Shown: positions 15,691-26,397, counted from the first letter of the stretch. The stretch is 64,000 nucleotides of DNA from Geobacter sp. UBA5730 (GCA_002419465.1 DIGE01000001.1:1-64000), one strand, 5' to 3'. Notes: generated by a model from the sequence alone, not told the origin. Numbers and translations are program-made.

Positions 15691-18073
15691 CTGAATGCCA
15701 ATTTTGAAGTAGCATCTGATACGCCTGCTCGGCCGGCACAGGCTTGCTGAACAGAAACCCCTGCACCTGGTCACAATTGTTTTCCCGCAAAAACTCCATC
15801 TGTTCCTCAGTCTCCACACCCTCGGCGATCACCTTGAGCTTAAGACTGCTGCCCATGGCAATAATGGCAGTGGCGATGGCCGCATCGGTGGCACTCTTCT
15901 CCACGTCACGCATAAAGCTTTTATCGATCTTGAGCGTGTTGACCGTAAACCGTTTCAGGTGGGCAAGGGAAGAGTAGCCGGTACCAAAATCGTCGATTGA
16001 GATATGAATTCCCAGCGCAGTGATTTCATTCAGAACCGTGACTGCATAGTCGGGATTCTGCATAATAACACTTTCGGTGATTTCAAACTCCAGACAGTCG
16101 CCAGACATGCCGGTTTCCGCCAGGACAGTCCGGACCAGATCCATCAAACTGGTATGCTGCAACTGATAACCAGACAGGTTTACCGCCATGCGTAACCCTT
16201 GCATACCTTGACCATGCCACTCAACATTCTGTCGACAGGCCTCCCGCAGCACCCACTCGCCCAGTTCCATAATCAGGCCACTTTCTTCGGCCAGTTGAAT
16301 GAATTCAGTCGGCGCCAACAACCCCAGCTCGAGGTGTTGCCAACGTACGAGCGCCTCCAAAGCCATGATCCGGCCACTGGACACATCCAACTTGGGTTGG
16401 TAATACAACCGGAACTCACCTCGATCCAGACCTTTGCGCATGGAGTTGGCGATGGTAAAACGCCGGGAAGCGTTCTGATCCATATCATTGGCGTAGAACT
16501 GGTAGTTATTCCTCCCCAGGGCCTTGGCGTGGTACATGGCGATGTCAGCCTTCTGCATCATGGTTTCCATGTCATCTTCATCGTCAGGATAGACGCAGAC
16601 TCCCCCGCTGGTGGTAACAAACAGCTCATGATTGCGGATCGAAAACGGCTGCATCAACTCAGCCAACAGCTTATCGGCAAGATGCCGAACGTCGGACTGG
16701 TCTGCAACATTCACCAGGAGCAGAATAAACTCATCACCACCGATCCGGGCCACGGTATCGGTCTCCCGCAGACACCCTTTGAGACGTTGGGCGATCATAC
16801 GCAGCAATTCATCGCCCACCGCATGGCCCAGGGTGTCGTTAATGATCTTGAAACGGTCCAAATCCAGAAACATCAGGGCGAAGCGTGAGTTCATCCGATG
16901 GGCAAGAGCCTTGGCCTGTTGCATCCGGTCATACAACAGCATCCGGTTGGGCAGACCGGTCAGCATGTCATGGTGAGCGAGATTGACCAACTCTCTCTGG
17001 ACCAGGTTCCGCTCGGAGATATCATGACAAACTCCCCAGACAACCTGTTCCACTCCCCCTTCATGGCAGAGCGTCAGACTTACCTCGGTATCAATCGGAC
17101 GATCAGACCCGGAAGGGACGAACTGCAACTCAAAATGGCCGCCCGGCTCGCCTTTAAGCACCTTTGCAAAATGCCGATACAATAGTTCCTGACCATCGGG
17201 ACCGGCCAGGTCAAAGATGCTAGAGGTCTCGACTGCCTCCTGTCCCAATCCCAGCAGATTACAACCGGCCTGATTCAGGTAGAGCAGGGTACCATCCAGA
17301 CGGCAACAAAAGATCAAATCATGGGCAGAGGTGATAAAACCTAGCAACGCCGCTTCACTTTCCTGCACCTTGCGTTGATCAGCACGGATCTTGCCCATCA
17401 AAAAAGCGCCGAAAAAAGCGATGATGGTATTCAGTCCCGCCACCCAAAACCACATCAGCACCTCAAACAGCACTGAGGGGGTGTCCTCCTCCATAAACGG
17501 CATCCTGATGGAGGGGATCAGATCCATCTGCTCGGCACTCAGCAGCAGCCCATACAACAACGCACCAATAGCCCCGATTCCCCATACCTCCCGTTTTTTT
17601 TCAAACAGGAAGGCTGCCTCCAGGGAGACCAGCAGATAGGCTGGCCAAAACCAGCTAACGACACCACCACTCCAGTGTACAGCGGCAGTCACAAACAACA
17701 GATCGAGTATCACCTGCAGATAGATCAACAAACGGCAGCTCTGCAAAAACTTGCAAGGCATCGATATTAACGGATACGCAAGAGCAAAAAAGATCGTGAC
17801 CAGCTTGAGTGAACTACTCCACTGTTCAAAATGGAAGATCGGCAGGTCAATACCGGCAGGTTGCAACAAAAACTCGGCAAACAGAACATATAACCACAGC
17901 AGTGCCAGCATGAGCCAACGGGCTCGCAGCATGATACTGACCCGCACACACTGTTCATCCAGACGATCCCTGAACGAACGCTGGTCTGTACTGTTCTGCA
18001 ACAGACGCGACAGCGAGCCAAACCAGGCTGGACGATTCGGGGAGTCTTCTGAAAGATTGAAGAGTGGTTCCAT
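15665..18073 (-). CDS. membrane diguanylate cyclase/phosphodiesterase with PAS domain
   Basis: The 802-residue protein has about six membrane segments (residues 50-235), a PAS domain (about 250-365, ending GVCHDISERN), a GGDEF domain with an intact RIGGDEF active site (about 455) and an EAL domain with LEALVRW (about 570) and IDDFGTGYSSL (about 690). Both catalytic signatures are intact, so it could make or break cyclic di-GMP; which dominates cannot be told. The start lies seven bases after mqnA, so it is probably cotranscribed with tolC-like and mqnA genes. The membrane part may sense a hydrophobic or redox signal. Confidence 0.93.
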   Translation of the reverse strand: MEPLFNLSEDSPNRPAWFGSLSRLLQNSTDQRSFRDRLDEQCVRVSIMLRARWLMLALLWLYVLFAEFLLQPAGIDLPIFHFEQWSSSLKLVTIFFALAYPLISMPCKFLQSCRLLIYLQVILDLLFVTAAVHWSGGVVSWFWPAYLLVSLEAAFLFEKKREVWGIGAIGALLYGLLLSAEQMDLIPSIRMPFMEEDTPSVLFEVLMWFWVAGLNTIIAFFGAFLMGKIRADQRKVQESEAALLGFITSAHDLIFCCRLDGTLLYLNQAGCNLLGLGQEAVETSSIFDLAGPDGQELLYRHFAKVLKGEPGGHFELQFVPSGSDRPIDTEVSLTLCHEGGVEQVVWGVCHDISERNLVQRELVNLAHHDMLTGLPNRMLLYDRMQQAKALAHRMNSRFALMFLDLDRFKIINDTLGHAVGDELLRMIAQRLKGCLRETDTVARIGGDEFILLLVNVADQSDVRHLADKLLAELMQPFSIRNHELFVTTSGGVCVYPDDEDDMETMMQKADIAMYHAKALGRNNYQFYANDMDQNASRRFTIANSMRKGLDRGEFRLYYQPKLDVSSGRIMALEALVRWQHLELGLLAPTEFIQLAEESGLIMELGEWVLREACRQNVEWHGQGMQGLRMAVNLSGYQLQHTSLMDLVRTVLAETGMSGDCLEFEITESVIMQNPDYAVTVLNEITALGIHISIDDFGTGYSSLAHLKRFTVNTLKIDKSFMRDVEKSATDAAIATAIIAMGSSLKLKVIAEGVETEEQMEFLRENNCDQVQGFLFSKPVPAEQAYQMLLQNWHSVSSEGLSR

Positions 18074-18079
18074 GATTCG

Positions 18080-18904
18080 TTACACTTTCAGAAAGAGTGG
18101 CTGGGCGGCAGCCTTGATGAGGCCAAGCTCCGTTGCCAAGGTATAAAAACGGTTCAGACCAGCCAGATGCCGTTCATCAAGCCGATAGGTAATGTGCCGC
18201 CAATACTCGGCCAAAAGTCCTGCCCCCATCCATTGGGTCTCAGGAGCAACAGCGGCAAGCTGCTCCAATCGTCCGGGCATCTGGTCACGGGCCTGATCAA
18301 GCAGGGCCAGCAACGCGTGCAGATTTTCCGGTTCCCGTGCTACAGCCGATTGTGTAACCTGCCAGAGTGCAAAGACAAACGGTAGCCCGGTCATCTCTTT
18401 CCAGGCAGCTCCCAGGTCATAACAGTAGGGCGCGTCCCCTTCCATTGCTGCCCGCAAGGCGGCGTCGCCAATCAACAGCACCCCTGGCGCCAGAGTCAAC
18501 GCTTCGCGCCAGGGCAAACGGGAGGATTCAATACTGCACCCCGAAAGTCCCCAGTGGCGTGTCAGCAGAATCTCAAGCAGCACCACCGACGTAGCAGATT
18601 CGGAGGTAACCAGCAAACGCTCGGCACCCAGTTCCTGCACCGGCCGGTTGGTCAGCAGCAGCACGCTCTGCACCGGTCCATCAGAACCGATACAGTGGCC
18701 TGGCAGCACACAATACTGATCTGCGTGACGGGCAAATTCAATGGATGACGAAATGCAGAGGTCAATCTCCCCGGCAGCCAAAGCAGCATTCAGCTGCGCC
18801 GGCACACCGTGATCAAGCGAAATCCCCGTGCCCGGCAACCGATTTTCTATCTGCAGCAAGAGTGGTCTGCAATTGGCATAATCTATCCAGCCGACCTTCA
18901 ACAT
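18080..18904 (-). CDS. mqnA: menaquinone biosynthesis protein MqnA (chorismate dehydratase)
   Basis: The 274-residue protein resembles MqnA, which removes water from chorismate as the first step of the futalosine route to menaquinone. It is a periplasmic-binding-like fold without signal peptide, starting VGWIDYANCRPL and containing EIDLCISSSIEFAR and PGVLLIGDAALRA, all typical. Its ATG shares one base with the stop of the TolC-like gene. Other mqn genes are not in the window. Chorismate comes from the aro genes further along, but in a separate operon. Confidence 0.9.
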   Translation of the reverse strand: MLKVGWIDYANCRPLLLQIENRLPGTGISLDHGVPAQLNAALAAGEIDLCISSSIEFARHADQYCVLPGHCIGSDGPVQSVLLLTNRPVQELGAERLLVTSESATSVVLLEILLTRHWGLSGCSIESSRLPWREALTLAPGVLLIGDAALRAAMEGDAPYCYDLGAAWKEMTGLPFVFALWQVTQSAVAREPENLHALLALLDQARDQMPGRLEQLAAVAPETQWMGAGLLAEYWRHITYRLDERHLAGLNRFYTLATELGLIKAAAQPLFLKV

Positions 18905-20409
18905 CAGCGCACCTGCCTGTAGAGTGCCTCGGCATCCTGCTCAACCATCCGGATCTGCTGCTGCTCCAGCAGCTCCCCGGTGGACTTCCAGAGCTGGGTT
19001 ACGGCATTTGCATAGGCGGTCTGTGCCTTGATCTGGTTATTTTTTGCCGTGGCCAGCTCGTTTTCCACATCCAGCACTTCCTTGTTGGTGGCCAACCCCA
19101 CCTCAGCCTTACGCGCAAAAGCCTTGAAACGCTCCTCTGCAAAGGCCCTGCCCCGATCTGTCACCTCGATCTGCTTGTAATAGGCACCAACGGCCCGCAC
19201 GGCAGAACGCACCTCATTCGCCACCAGTTCCTCCTGATTCCGCAGCTTGAGGACTGCCTGATCCACCTTGAGACGGTTTTTACGATATTCATTTTCTGCT
19301 GCCCGATTGCCCAACGGAAACGCCAGAGCCAGCCCGACACTCCAGTTGGGGTAATCGCCGGAGCCGAGGCGATCCATATCCCTGGAATAGGTAGTAGCCA
19401 GACCAGTGGCAGCCGCAGAGGCCGAAAGGGTCAGATCAGGCAGGGTCCGATTCCCTGAAACCCGCGTTTGCAATTCAAGGAGCTCAAGCGTGCGCTTCAG
19501 CTCTCTGACCTCTGGTCGGCGAGCAATGGCCGACTGGATCTGCTCCTGCTCGGAAAGCTGATAAGCGGCCCTGGATGGCGCTTCAACGATCTCCAGTTCG
19601 CCAGCCTGCTCAAGCTGCAACAGTCGCCGCAAAAGGTCGATCTGGTCACTCACCGCCCGCTCAGCGTCGATCAGCTCCTTTTCCCGTGTGGCCACCCCAA
19701 ACTCCGCATTCAGAATCTCCATGGCCGGCATTACCCCGGCCTTGACCCTGGCCTGGGTTTCAATCAGAATCTTACGTGCCAGCTCCAGGGATATCTTTTT
19801 CACCTGCCGTTCCTCACGCAGACTGTACAGCGTGTAATACTCTGTACGCACCTGGGCTACCACGGTGTTCAACCTGGCATTAAACTGTTCAAGCGAGGTA
19901 TTTTTGCCAAGTCTGGCCGTATCAATAGCCAGCTCGGTAGCCTCGCGTCCCAGATTTTTCAGCAATGGCTGGCTAATGGTTACTCCCAGACTGGACTGCC
20001 AATAAGAAGAAAACCCCGTAGTGCCGGAGGCATCGCCACGGATATAAGTGTTATTGAAACCCAGGATAGCCGTGCCACCGGTGAAAAAAAGCTGGCTCAG
20101 CCCGGCATTCAATTGTGTGCTGCGATCAGCCATCCGCTCCGGCGGTGAAAGCGTAAATGAACGGATACTCGTACTATCGGCATAGTCAGCCAGCAACTGC
20201 AGGTTAGGATCGTAGATAGCACGGCTTTTCTGGTATTCTGCCTCTTGCTGGGCCGGGTTGTACCGCTCGACCCGCACATCCAGATTCCTTTCCACCGCCG
20301 CCTTGACTGCATCAGCCATGGTCAGACGCACCGGTGAGGACTCCACGGCGTGGCTCACCCGTGGGACAGCTACAGCAAAAAGCAGGCAGAATACAATACG
20401 TTTTCTCAC
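18904..20409 (-). CDS. TolC-family outer membrane efflux protein
   Basis: The product (about 501 residues) has a signal peptide (RKRIVFCLLFAVAV...SHA) and two repeats of the long-helix OEP domain, each with TolC-like stretches such as ARVKAGVMPAMEILNAE and KAEVGLATNKEVLDVENEL. It should form an outer-membrane exit duct. No inner-membrane pump or adaptor gene is adjacent, which is unusual. I choose GTG at 20409 with GAGG eight bases upstream; an in-frame GTG at 20442 is possible but adds residues ahead of the signal peptide. Confidence 0.88.
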   Translation of the reverse strand: MRKRIVFCLLFAVAVPRVSHAVESSPVRLTMADAVKAAVERNLDVRVERYNPAQQEAEYQKSRAIYDPNLQLLADYADSTSIRSFTLSPPERMADRSTQLNAGLSQLFFTGGTAILGFNNTYIRGDASGTTGFSSYWQSSLGVTISQPLLKNLGREATELAIDTARLGKNTSLEQFNARLNTVVAQVRTEYYTLYSLREERQVKKISLELARKILIETQARVKAGVMPAMEILNAEFGVATREKELIDAERAVSDQIDLLRRLLQLEQAGELEIVEAPSRAAYQLSEQEQIQSAIARRPEVRELKRTLELLELQTRVSGNRTLPDLTLSASAAATGLATTYSRDMDRLGSGDYPNWSVGLALAFPLGNRAAENEYRKNRLKVDQAVLKLRNQEELVANEVRSAVRAVGAYYKQIEVTDRGRAFAEERFKAFARKAEVGLATNKEVLDVENELATAKNNQIKAQTAYANAVTQLWKSTGELLEQQQIRMVEQDAEALYRQVR

Positions 20410-20448
20410 GTTCAACACCTCATGCACCAACAATCCCCCCACAACGCA

Positions 20449-20477
20449 ATAAGGGCGGGATCGGCTCCCGCCCTTAT
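20449..20477 (-). terminator. terminator after gcvH
   Basis: A perfect 12-bp inverted repeat (ATAAGGGCGGGA / TCCCGCCCTTAT) with a 5-base loop lies 21 bases after the gcvH stop. The T-run is weak (TTATTG) on the minus strand. It marks the end of the long aro-acc operon and separates it from the TolC-like gene. Confidence 0.7.
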
Positions 20478-20497
20478 ATCACAGAAGATATTCAGCT

Positions 20498-20887
20498 TTA
20501 CATGTCTTTGTTGTCAACATAATCCAGATAGTCATCAGCCGACATCAACCCTTTCAGCTCATCAGGGTCATCCAGGCTGATCTCCACAAGCCAGCCGCCG
20601 TCGTAGGGGTCATCATTGACCAGGGACGGGTTGTCGAACACCTCGTGGTTCACCTCCAACACGGTGCCGCTGAAGGGGGCATACAACTCGGCCACCGTTT
20701 TGCGGGCCTCGATGGCACCCATCGAGTCCTCCTGCTCCACTTCATCCCCGGCCTCCGGCAACTCCACCGATGCCACCAGCCCCAACTCTTCCTGAGCGTA
20801 GTCGGTAAGTCCCACGACGGCACGGCGGCCTTCCACGCGGACCCAGGTATGCTCACGTGAATACTTGAGTTCTTCAGGAAATTCCAT
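20498..20887 (-). CDS. gcvH: glycine cleavage system H protein
   Basis: The 129-residue lipoyl carrier has the GcvH pattern YSREHTWV, VGLTDYAQEELG, and the lipoyl loop SMGAIEARKTVAELYAPFSG with the target Lys at about residue 63. It shuttles the aminomethyl group between P, T and L proteins. No gcvT or gcvP lies beside it; instead it closes the acc operon three bases after accC. A role as a lipoyl relay rather than in glycine cleavage is possible. Confidence 0.93.
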   Translation of the reverse strand: MEFPEELKYSREHTWVRVEGRRAVVGLTDYAQEELGLVASVELPEAGDEVEQEDSMGAIEARKTVAELYAPFSGTVLEVNHEVFDNPSLVNDDPYDGGWLVEISLDDPDELKGLMSADDYLDYVDNKDM

Positions 20888-20890
20888 AGA

Positions 20891-22231
<1,341 letters not shown>

Positions 22232-22239
22232 GGTGGCTC

Positions 22240-22695
22240 CTAGATTTTCTCGACAACAAACAGGGGCTGCCCGTACTCAACCGGCTGGGCGTTCTCCACA
22301 CAGACTTTGACAATCTTGCACCTGAACTCGGCCTCTATCTCGTTAAACAGCTTCATCGCCTCTACCAGACAGATCACCTGCCCCTTTTCCACCACCTGCC
22401 CGACTTCGGCAAAGGGGGCATCATCAGGGGACGGTGAACGGTAGAAGGTACCGACAATGGGCGAATTGATGGTTTCACCGGGCTCAACCACCACCGCAGG
22501 TGCGGCGACGGCCACCGGAGCGGCCATCTGCATCGGTGCCTGCATATAGGCCTGGGCAGGAGCCGCCATCTGAATCATCTCGGCCTGCTGGCCGCGCTTG
22601 ATGACGATCTTTTCGTCGGCGTTGTCCATCTCGAACTCGGTGATGTCGGTCTCGGTAATCATTTTTATCAACAGTTTCAGATCCTTAATTTCCAT
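22240..22695 (-). CDS. accB: acetyl-CoA carboxylase, biotin carboxyl carrier protein
   Basis: The 151-residue protein has an N-terminal helix (EIKDLKLLIKMI), an Ala/Pro/Met-rich linker (about residues 45-75) and a C-terminal biotinyl domain with VEAMKLFNEIEA, whose Lys is biotinylated. I start at the ATG at 22695, since AGGAG lies six bases before it and the ATG at 22701 is too close to that site. Confidence 0.96.
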   Translation of the reverse strand: MEIKDLKLLIKMITETDITEFEMDNADEKIVIKRGQQAEMIQMAAPAQAYMQAPMQMAAPVAVAAPAVVVEPGETINSPIVGTFYRSPSPDDAPFAEVGQVVEKGQVICLVEAMKLFNEIEAEFRCKIVKVCVENAQPVEYGQPLFVVEKI

Positions 22696-22757
22696 TCCCA
22701 TCTCCTTCCCTCACAATCACATAGATAACGTACTTTAGTAGCGGCCATGCCGCACTG

Positions 22758-23822
22758 TCAGACAACCATCAGCTTCTTGGGTACCTTCGTCAAAACCCGG
22801 CAACCGTCGGCAGTTACCGCAACGGTGTCCTCAATCCGCACCCCGCCCCAGCCGGGGATATAGATGCCTGGCTCAATGGTAACCACCATCCCTGCTGCCA
22901 GTGTTGCATCACTCCGTGGCGATAGAGTCGGCTTTTCGTGAACCTCGAGGCCAACGCCATGGCCCAGGCCATGACCGAAAAAATCACCAAAACCCTGTTC
23001 CTTGATGTAATCACGGGCTATGGCATCCAACTCCCTACAGGTAATCCCCGGCCTGACCGCCGCTATCACCCGGTCATGGCCGTTCAGCACGACGTTGTAG
23101 ACCTCCTGTTGACGGCCGTCAAAGAAGCCTACCGCCACGGTCACGGTTTCATCCGAATGGTAACCGTCCAGCACGGCACCAAAATCAAGGGTCACCAATT
23201 CACCGGACTGAATCTGCTTGGCACTGGCCCGTCCGTGTGGCATCGCTCCACGCTCACCGGAGGCTACAATAAAATCAAAACCACGTCCCTCTGCCCCACG
23301 GCGACGCATCTCGAATTCCAGTTCCAGGGCTAACGCAGCTTCCGTCATACCGGGCCGAATCCGGGAAACTATCGCAAGCATGGCATCCGACGACAACTGA
23401 GCCACCCGCTCCAAGGCAGCCAGTTCTTGGTGGTCCTTGCGGTCGCGCACCCCGTCCAGCTCTGCACCAATCGGAATCAATGCCACATCAGACAGCCGTG
23501 TGACCAGCTCCTGATGACTGCTGACCATGGTATGGGTGGCCTCAAAGCCGATCCGCTGCCAGCCCTGCCCCTGCTGCAATGCCGCGATAGCCTCCAACCG
23601 CTGCCCGTGCTCGACAATCCGTGCCCCCGCCACCTCCTCACGAGCCTGAAGTGTATAACGGGAATCGCAGATAAACCAACCCTGGTCACGGGTCAACAGC
23701 AGGCTGCCGGTGGAACCGCTAAAGCCGCTCAGGTAACGCAGATTGGGAAGATGCTCCACAATCAGACAGTCCAGCCGCTCCTGATCAAAAAACGGGGTCA
23801 GTCGAGAGCGCCTGTCTTTTAG
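22758..23822 (-). CDS. M24-family Xaa-Pro aminopeptidase
   Basis: The product (354 residues from this start) has an N-terminal creatinase-like domain (FDQERLDCLIVEHLPNLRYLSGFSGSTG) and a C-terminal pita-bread metallopeptidase domain. Metal ligands visible: Asp in LVTLDFGAVLDGYHSDETV, His in FFGHGLGHGVGLEVHE, Glu in VVTIEPGIYIPG and the final GVRIEDT. It cleaves residues ahead of proline. The start is uncertain: ATG at 23822 with GAGGAG 12 bases upstream, or TTG at 23873. Its place between aroQ and accB is a common operon neighbour set in this group. Confidence 0.92.
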   Translation of the reverse strand, partial: LKDRRSRLTPFFDQERLDCLIVEHLPNLRYLSGFSGSTGSLLLTRDQGWFICDSRYTLQAREEVAGARIVEHGQRLEAIAALQQGQGWQRIGFEATHTMVSSHQELVTRLSDVALIPIGAELDGVRDRKDHQELAALERVAQLSSDAMLAIVSRIRPGMTEAALALELEFEMRRRGAEGRGFDFIVASGERGAMPHGRASAKQIQSGELVTLDFGAVLDGYHSDETVTVAVGFFDGRQQEVYNVVLNGHDRVIAAVRPGITCRELDAIARDYIKEQGFGDFFGHGLGHGVGLEVHEKPTLSPRSDATLAAGMVVTIEPGIYIPGWGGVRIEDTVAVTADGCRVLTKVPKKLMVV

Positions 23823-23891
23823 CATAACTGAAAGCGGCTCCTCAACCGAATTCTGATTAGTTGGTGAAATCAAACGAATATTCAGTGGCTT

Positions 23892-24326
23892 TCAATTTTT
23901 AATGTGGTTAAAAAGCGCACGCAAACCCAGCAGATAACTATCCACCCCAAACCCGCAAATTTGACCCAGGGCCAGTGGAGCCAGAAAACTGTGATGCCGG
24001 AACGGTTCGCGACTATGGATATTCGAGAGGTGGACCTCGACAAAGGGTAGCCCGACTGCGGCCAGTGCGTCACGCAGAGCGACACTGGTGTGGGTATAGG
24101 CTGCCGGGTTGATCAGGATTGCGTCGTAACTGCCGGGCGCCTGCTGAATCTGATCAACCAGAGTTCCTTCACAGTTTGACTGGAAGGTGGCAAGGGTACA
24201 CTCAAACTCGGCAGCCAATGCTGACAGGGCGACATTGATATCGTCCAGGGAAAGCGCCCCGTAGATTTCGGGTTCCCGTTGGCCGAGCAGATTCAGATTG
24301 GGACCATGAATGACAAGGACACGCAT
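23892..24326 (-). CDS. aroQ: type II 3-dehydroquinate dehydratase
   Basis: The 144-residue enzyme performs the third step of the shikimate pathway. Signature motifs: VIHGPNLNLLGQREPEIYG at the N-terminus with the catalytic Tyr, INPAAYTHTSVALRDAL (about 75-91), and EVHLSNIHSREPFRHHS with the catalytic His. It lies in the same operon as aroC, aroK and aroB. Confidence 0.97.
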   Translation of the reverse strand: MRVLVIHGPNLNLLGQREPEIYGALSLDDINVALSALAAEFECTLATFQSNCEGTLVDQIQQAPGSYDAILINPAAYTHTSVALRDALAAVGLPFVEVHLSNIHSREPFRHHSFLAPLALGQICGFGVDSYLLGLRALFNHIKN

Positions 24327-24330
24327 CGGC

Positions 24331-24693
24331 TTACTCGATCGACGTAATCATGGCCAGGGCATTGGCCCGCAGCAGATAGCGCGCCTTGCCGACATTGCCG
24401 TCACGACTCATGATAAAGGCTGCAAACAGTTCATCGTTCAGCACCCGGATAATCATGCGTGATTGTTTGGTGGTGATGGTGATCTCTTCCATATCGCCAG
24501 CCCCCACCACTTCGACTGTGCGGCCGATCTCTTTGATCACCGTGGCATACTCAACCGTCATCATCTGCACATCAAAACCGGCATCACCCTGGTGGACCTC
24601 ATCAATGGCGATGCAGTCGTAGCCCATCAGCATAACGGCATAGGCTCCTTCTACCTGCTGTACCATTGATGTCAGCAACGCTCTTAGCGACAT
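24331..24693 (-). CDS. roadblock/LC7 domain protein
   Basis: The 120-residue protein is a single roadblock/LC7 domain (VQQVEGAYAVMLMGYDCIAID...IIRVLNDELFAAFIMS). Such proteins, like MglB, regulate small GTPases or act as scaffolds. No MglA-like GTPase is nearby. I choose the ATG at 24693 because GGAGG lies eight bases before it; it overlaps the end of the upstream TPR gene by ten bases, so the two are coupled. Confidence 0.85.
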   Translation of the reverse strand: MSLRALLTSMVQQVEGAYAVMLMGYDCIAIDEVHQGDAGFDVQMMTVEYATVIKEIGRTVEVVGAGDMEEITITTKQSRMIIRVLNDELFAAFIMSRDGNVGKARYLLRANALAMITSIE

Positions 24694-25307
24694 TCCCGTA
24701 TCCTCCGGATGTTTTTCAGCCATCCCTCAAGCACTGGCAGGACAGTGCGGTCATCTGCAGTTCCCTGTACCGGAAGCGCTGCCACCGCATCAGGCAGCTC
24801 ATCGACAGACATCACCACCGCACCAGCGGACTGCGGCGACTCCAACTCGGCGATACGAGCAGCAACAGTGGCATTGCCTGGTTCATCCGCCAGAATGTCA
24901 CGATAAATGGCCAGGGCCTTGTCGGTGAACCCCTGAGAGACATACAGCTCAGCCAGGGTCCCGGTCTTCAACGGATCACGACCAGCCGGGGCCTGCTCCG
25001 GCCAGACAGAGGCTTCAGATGCCTCGGGAATCGCAATGTCAGCAGCAGTCGGTGCAGACTGACCGACGGAAACACCGGACCAGGGATCTGCAACCGACCG
25101 GGACGGCGCCTTTGCCCGTTCCACCAGCTGATCGCTGTCAGGCTCGGCAATGATATCACTCTCGCTGAGTTCAATCAGTTCAAGCTCCTCGTCAAAGGCA
25201 GCAACGATACCACCGGGGCGCAGTGCCTGGAGTGCACGCCTGGCTTGTTGCAAACGCTCTTCAAGAGCCCTGATTTCTTGCTGTAACGCTTCAGTTGACT
25301 GCTGCAT
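24684..25307 (-). CDS. coiled-coil and tetratricopeptide-like protein of unknown function
   Basis: The 207-residue protein starts with a coiled coil (about residues 1-30, ALQQEIRALEERLQQ), has a long acidic/disordered middle, then one TPR-like helix pair (GTLAELYVSQGFTDKALAIYRDIL, about 115-140) and a closing helix ending RRIRECR. I do not recognise a named family. It lies in the aro operon between aroB and the roadblock gene, with which it overlaps, and may be that protein's partner. Confidence 0.75.
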   Translation of the reverse strand: MQQSTEALQQEIRALEERLQQARRALQALRPGGIVAAFDEELELIELSESDIIAEPDSDQLVERAKAPSRSVADPWSGVSVGQSAPTAADIAIPEASEASVWPEQAPAGRDPLKTGTLAELYVSQGFTDKALAIYRDILADEPGNATVAARIAELESPQSAGAVVMSVDELPDAVAALPVQGTADDRTVLPVLEGWLKNIRRIRECR

Positions 25308-25315
25308 ACGTCCCG

Positions 25316-26395
25316 TCACCTCCCCGCAACACAGGTTTCGGCCAGTTGGGCCGGGGCGAACTCTCGCACGGCGTGGGCACCAATGCCCTGATTACAGATA
25401 TACTGGATTACACCAGCCCTACTCTTTTTATCCTGGGTCAGGGCGGCGATCAATGTGTCACGCTCAGCCCGCGGTGCAACGGTTGGCAAGCCCAAGGCGC
25501 GCAACAAGGCCACTATCCGGTCATGCTCGGCAGCTGTGCACAATCCCTCCGCCACCGATATTCTGGCGGCCAGGACCATGCCGATAGCCACCGCCTCGCC
25601 ATGCACCAACCCCTGATAGCCAGCCAGAGCCTCAAAGGCGTGCCCCAGGGTGTGGCCATAATTCAACACGGCTCGCAGGCCAGCCTCATGTTCATCCTGC
25701 TCCACCACCCAGGCCTTAAGGACACAGCAGCGTTCAACAACACTGGCAATCACCCCCTGATCCCGGGCCAGCAGACCAACCACAGTACGTTCCAACAATT
25801 CAAAGAACTGACGGTCCAGCACCACACCGTATTTGACCACCTCGGCCAGACCGGCCCGGTATTCCCGCTCCGGCAGACTTGCCAGTGTGGCAACGTCTGC
25901 CAGCACCAACCGTGGCTGATGAAAGGCGCCGATCAGGTTTTTACCACGGGGGTGGTCGATGCCGGTCTTGCCCCCCACGCTGCTATCCACCTGGGCCAAC
26001 AGGGTGGTAGGCACCTGGACGAACGGTATGCCCCGCAGGTAGGTGGCCGCGGCAAAACCGGCCAGGTCACCCACCACACCACCACCCAGAGCCACGACAA
26101 AACAACGGCGGTCAAGCCCGCCCTCAATCAACCGGTCATAAACCGTATTCAGGGTCTGACCGGTTTTGTAGGCCTCGCCATCCGGTATCTCGATCAAGAG
26201 CGGCTGATAGCCTGCCGCGGTCAGGGATGACAGGACGGTTTCGGCGTACAGGGCAGCTACGGTCGGATTGGTTACCACTGCCGCTCGCCCTGCCAGGCCC
26301 ACCGCACGACAACGCTCACCAGCCCCTGCAAGGATGCCAGCGTCGATCAAGATGGTATAACTCTGCGGTCCAAGCTGGACCGTAATCAAAGACAT
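25316..26395 (-). CDS. aroB: 3-dehydroquinate synthase
   Basis: The 359-residue NAD- and zinc-dependent enzyme makes 3-dehydroquinate from DAHP. Motifs: DGEAYKTGQTLNTVYDRLIEGG, the NAD loop ALGGGVVGDLAGFAAATYLRG (split; about 100-120), VPTTLLAQVDSSVGGKTGID, and the zinc ligands in NYGHTLGHAFE and HGEAVAIGM. It overlaps aroK by a few bases at its start region. Confidence 0.97.
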   Translation of the reverse strand: MSLITVQLGPQSYTILIDAGILAGAGERCRAVGLAGRAAVVTNPTVAALYAETVLSSLTAAGYQPLLIEIPDGEAYKTGQTLNTVYDRLIEGGLDRRCFVVALGGGVVGDLAGFAAATYLRGIPFVQVPTTLLAQVDSSVGGKTGIDHPRGKNLIGAFHQPRLVLADVATLASLPEREYRAGLAEVVKYGVVLDRQFFELLERTVVGLLARDQGVIASVVERCCVLKAWVVEQDEHEAGLRAVLNYGHTLGHAFEALAGYQGLVHGEAVAIGMVLAARISVAEGLCTAAEHDRIVALLRALGLPTVAPRAERDTLIAALTQDKKSRAGVIQYICNQGIGAHAVREFAPAQLAETCVAGR

Positions 26396-26397
26396 CA

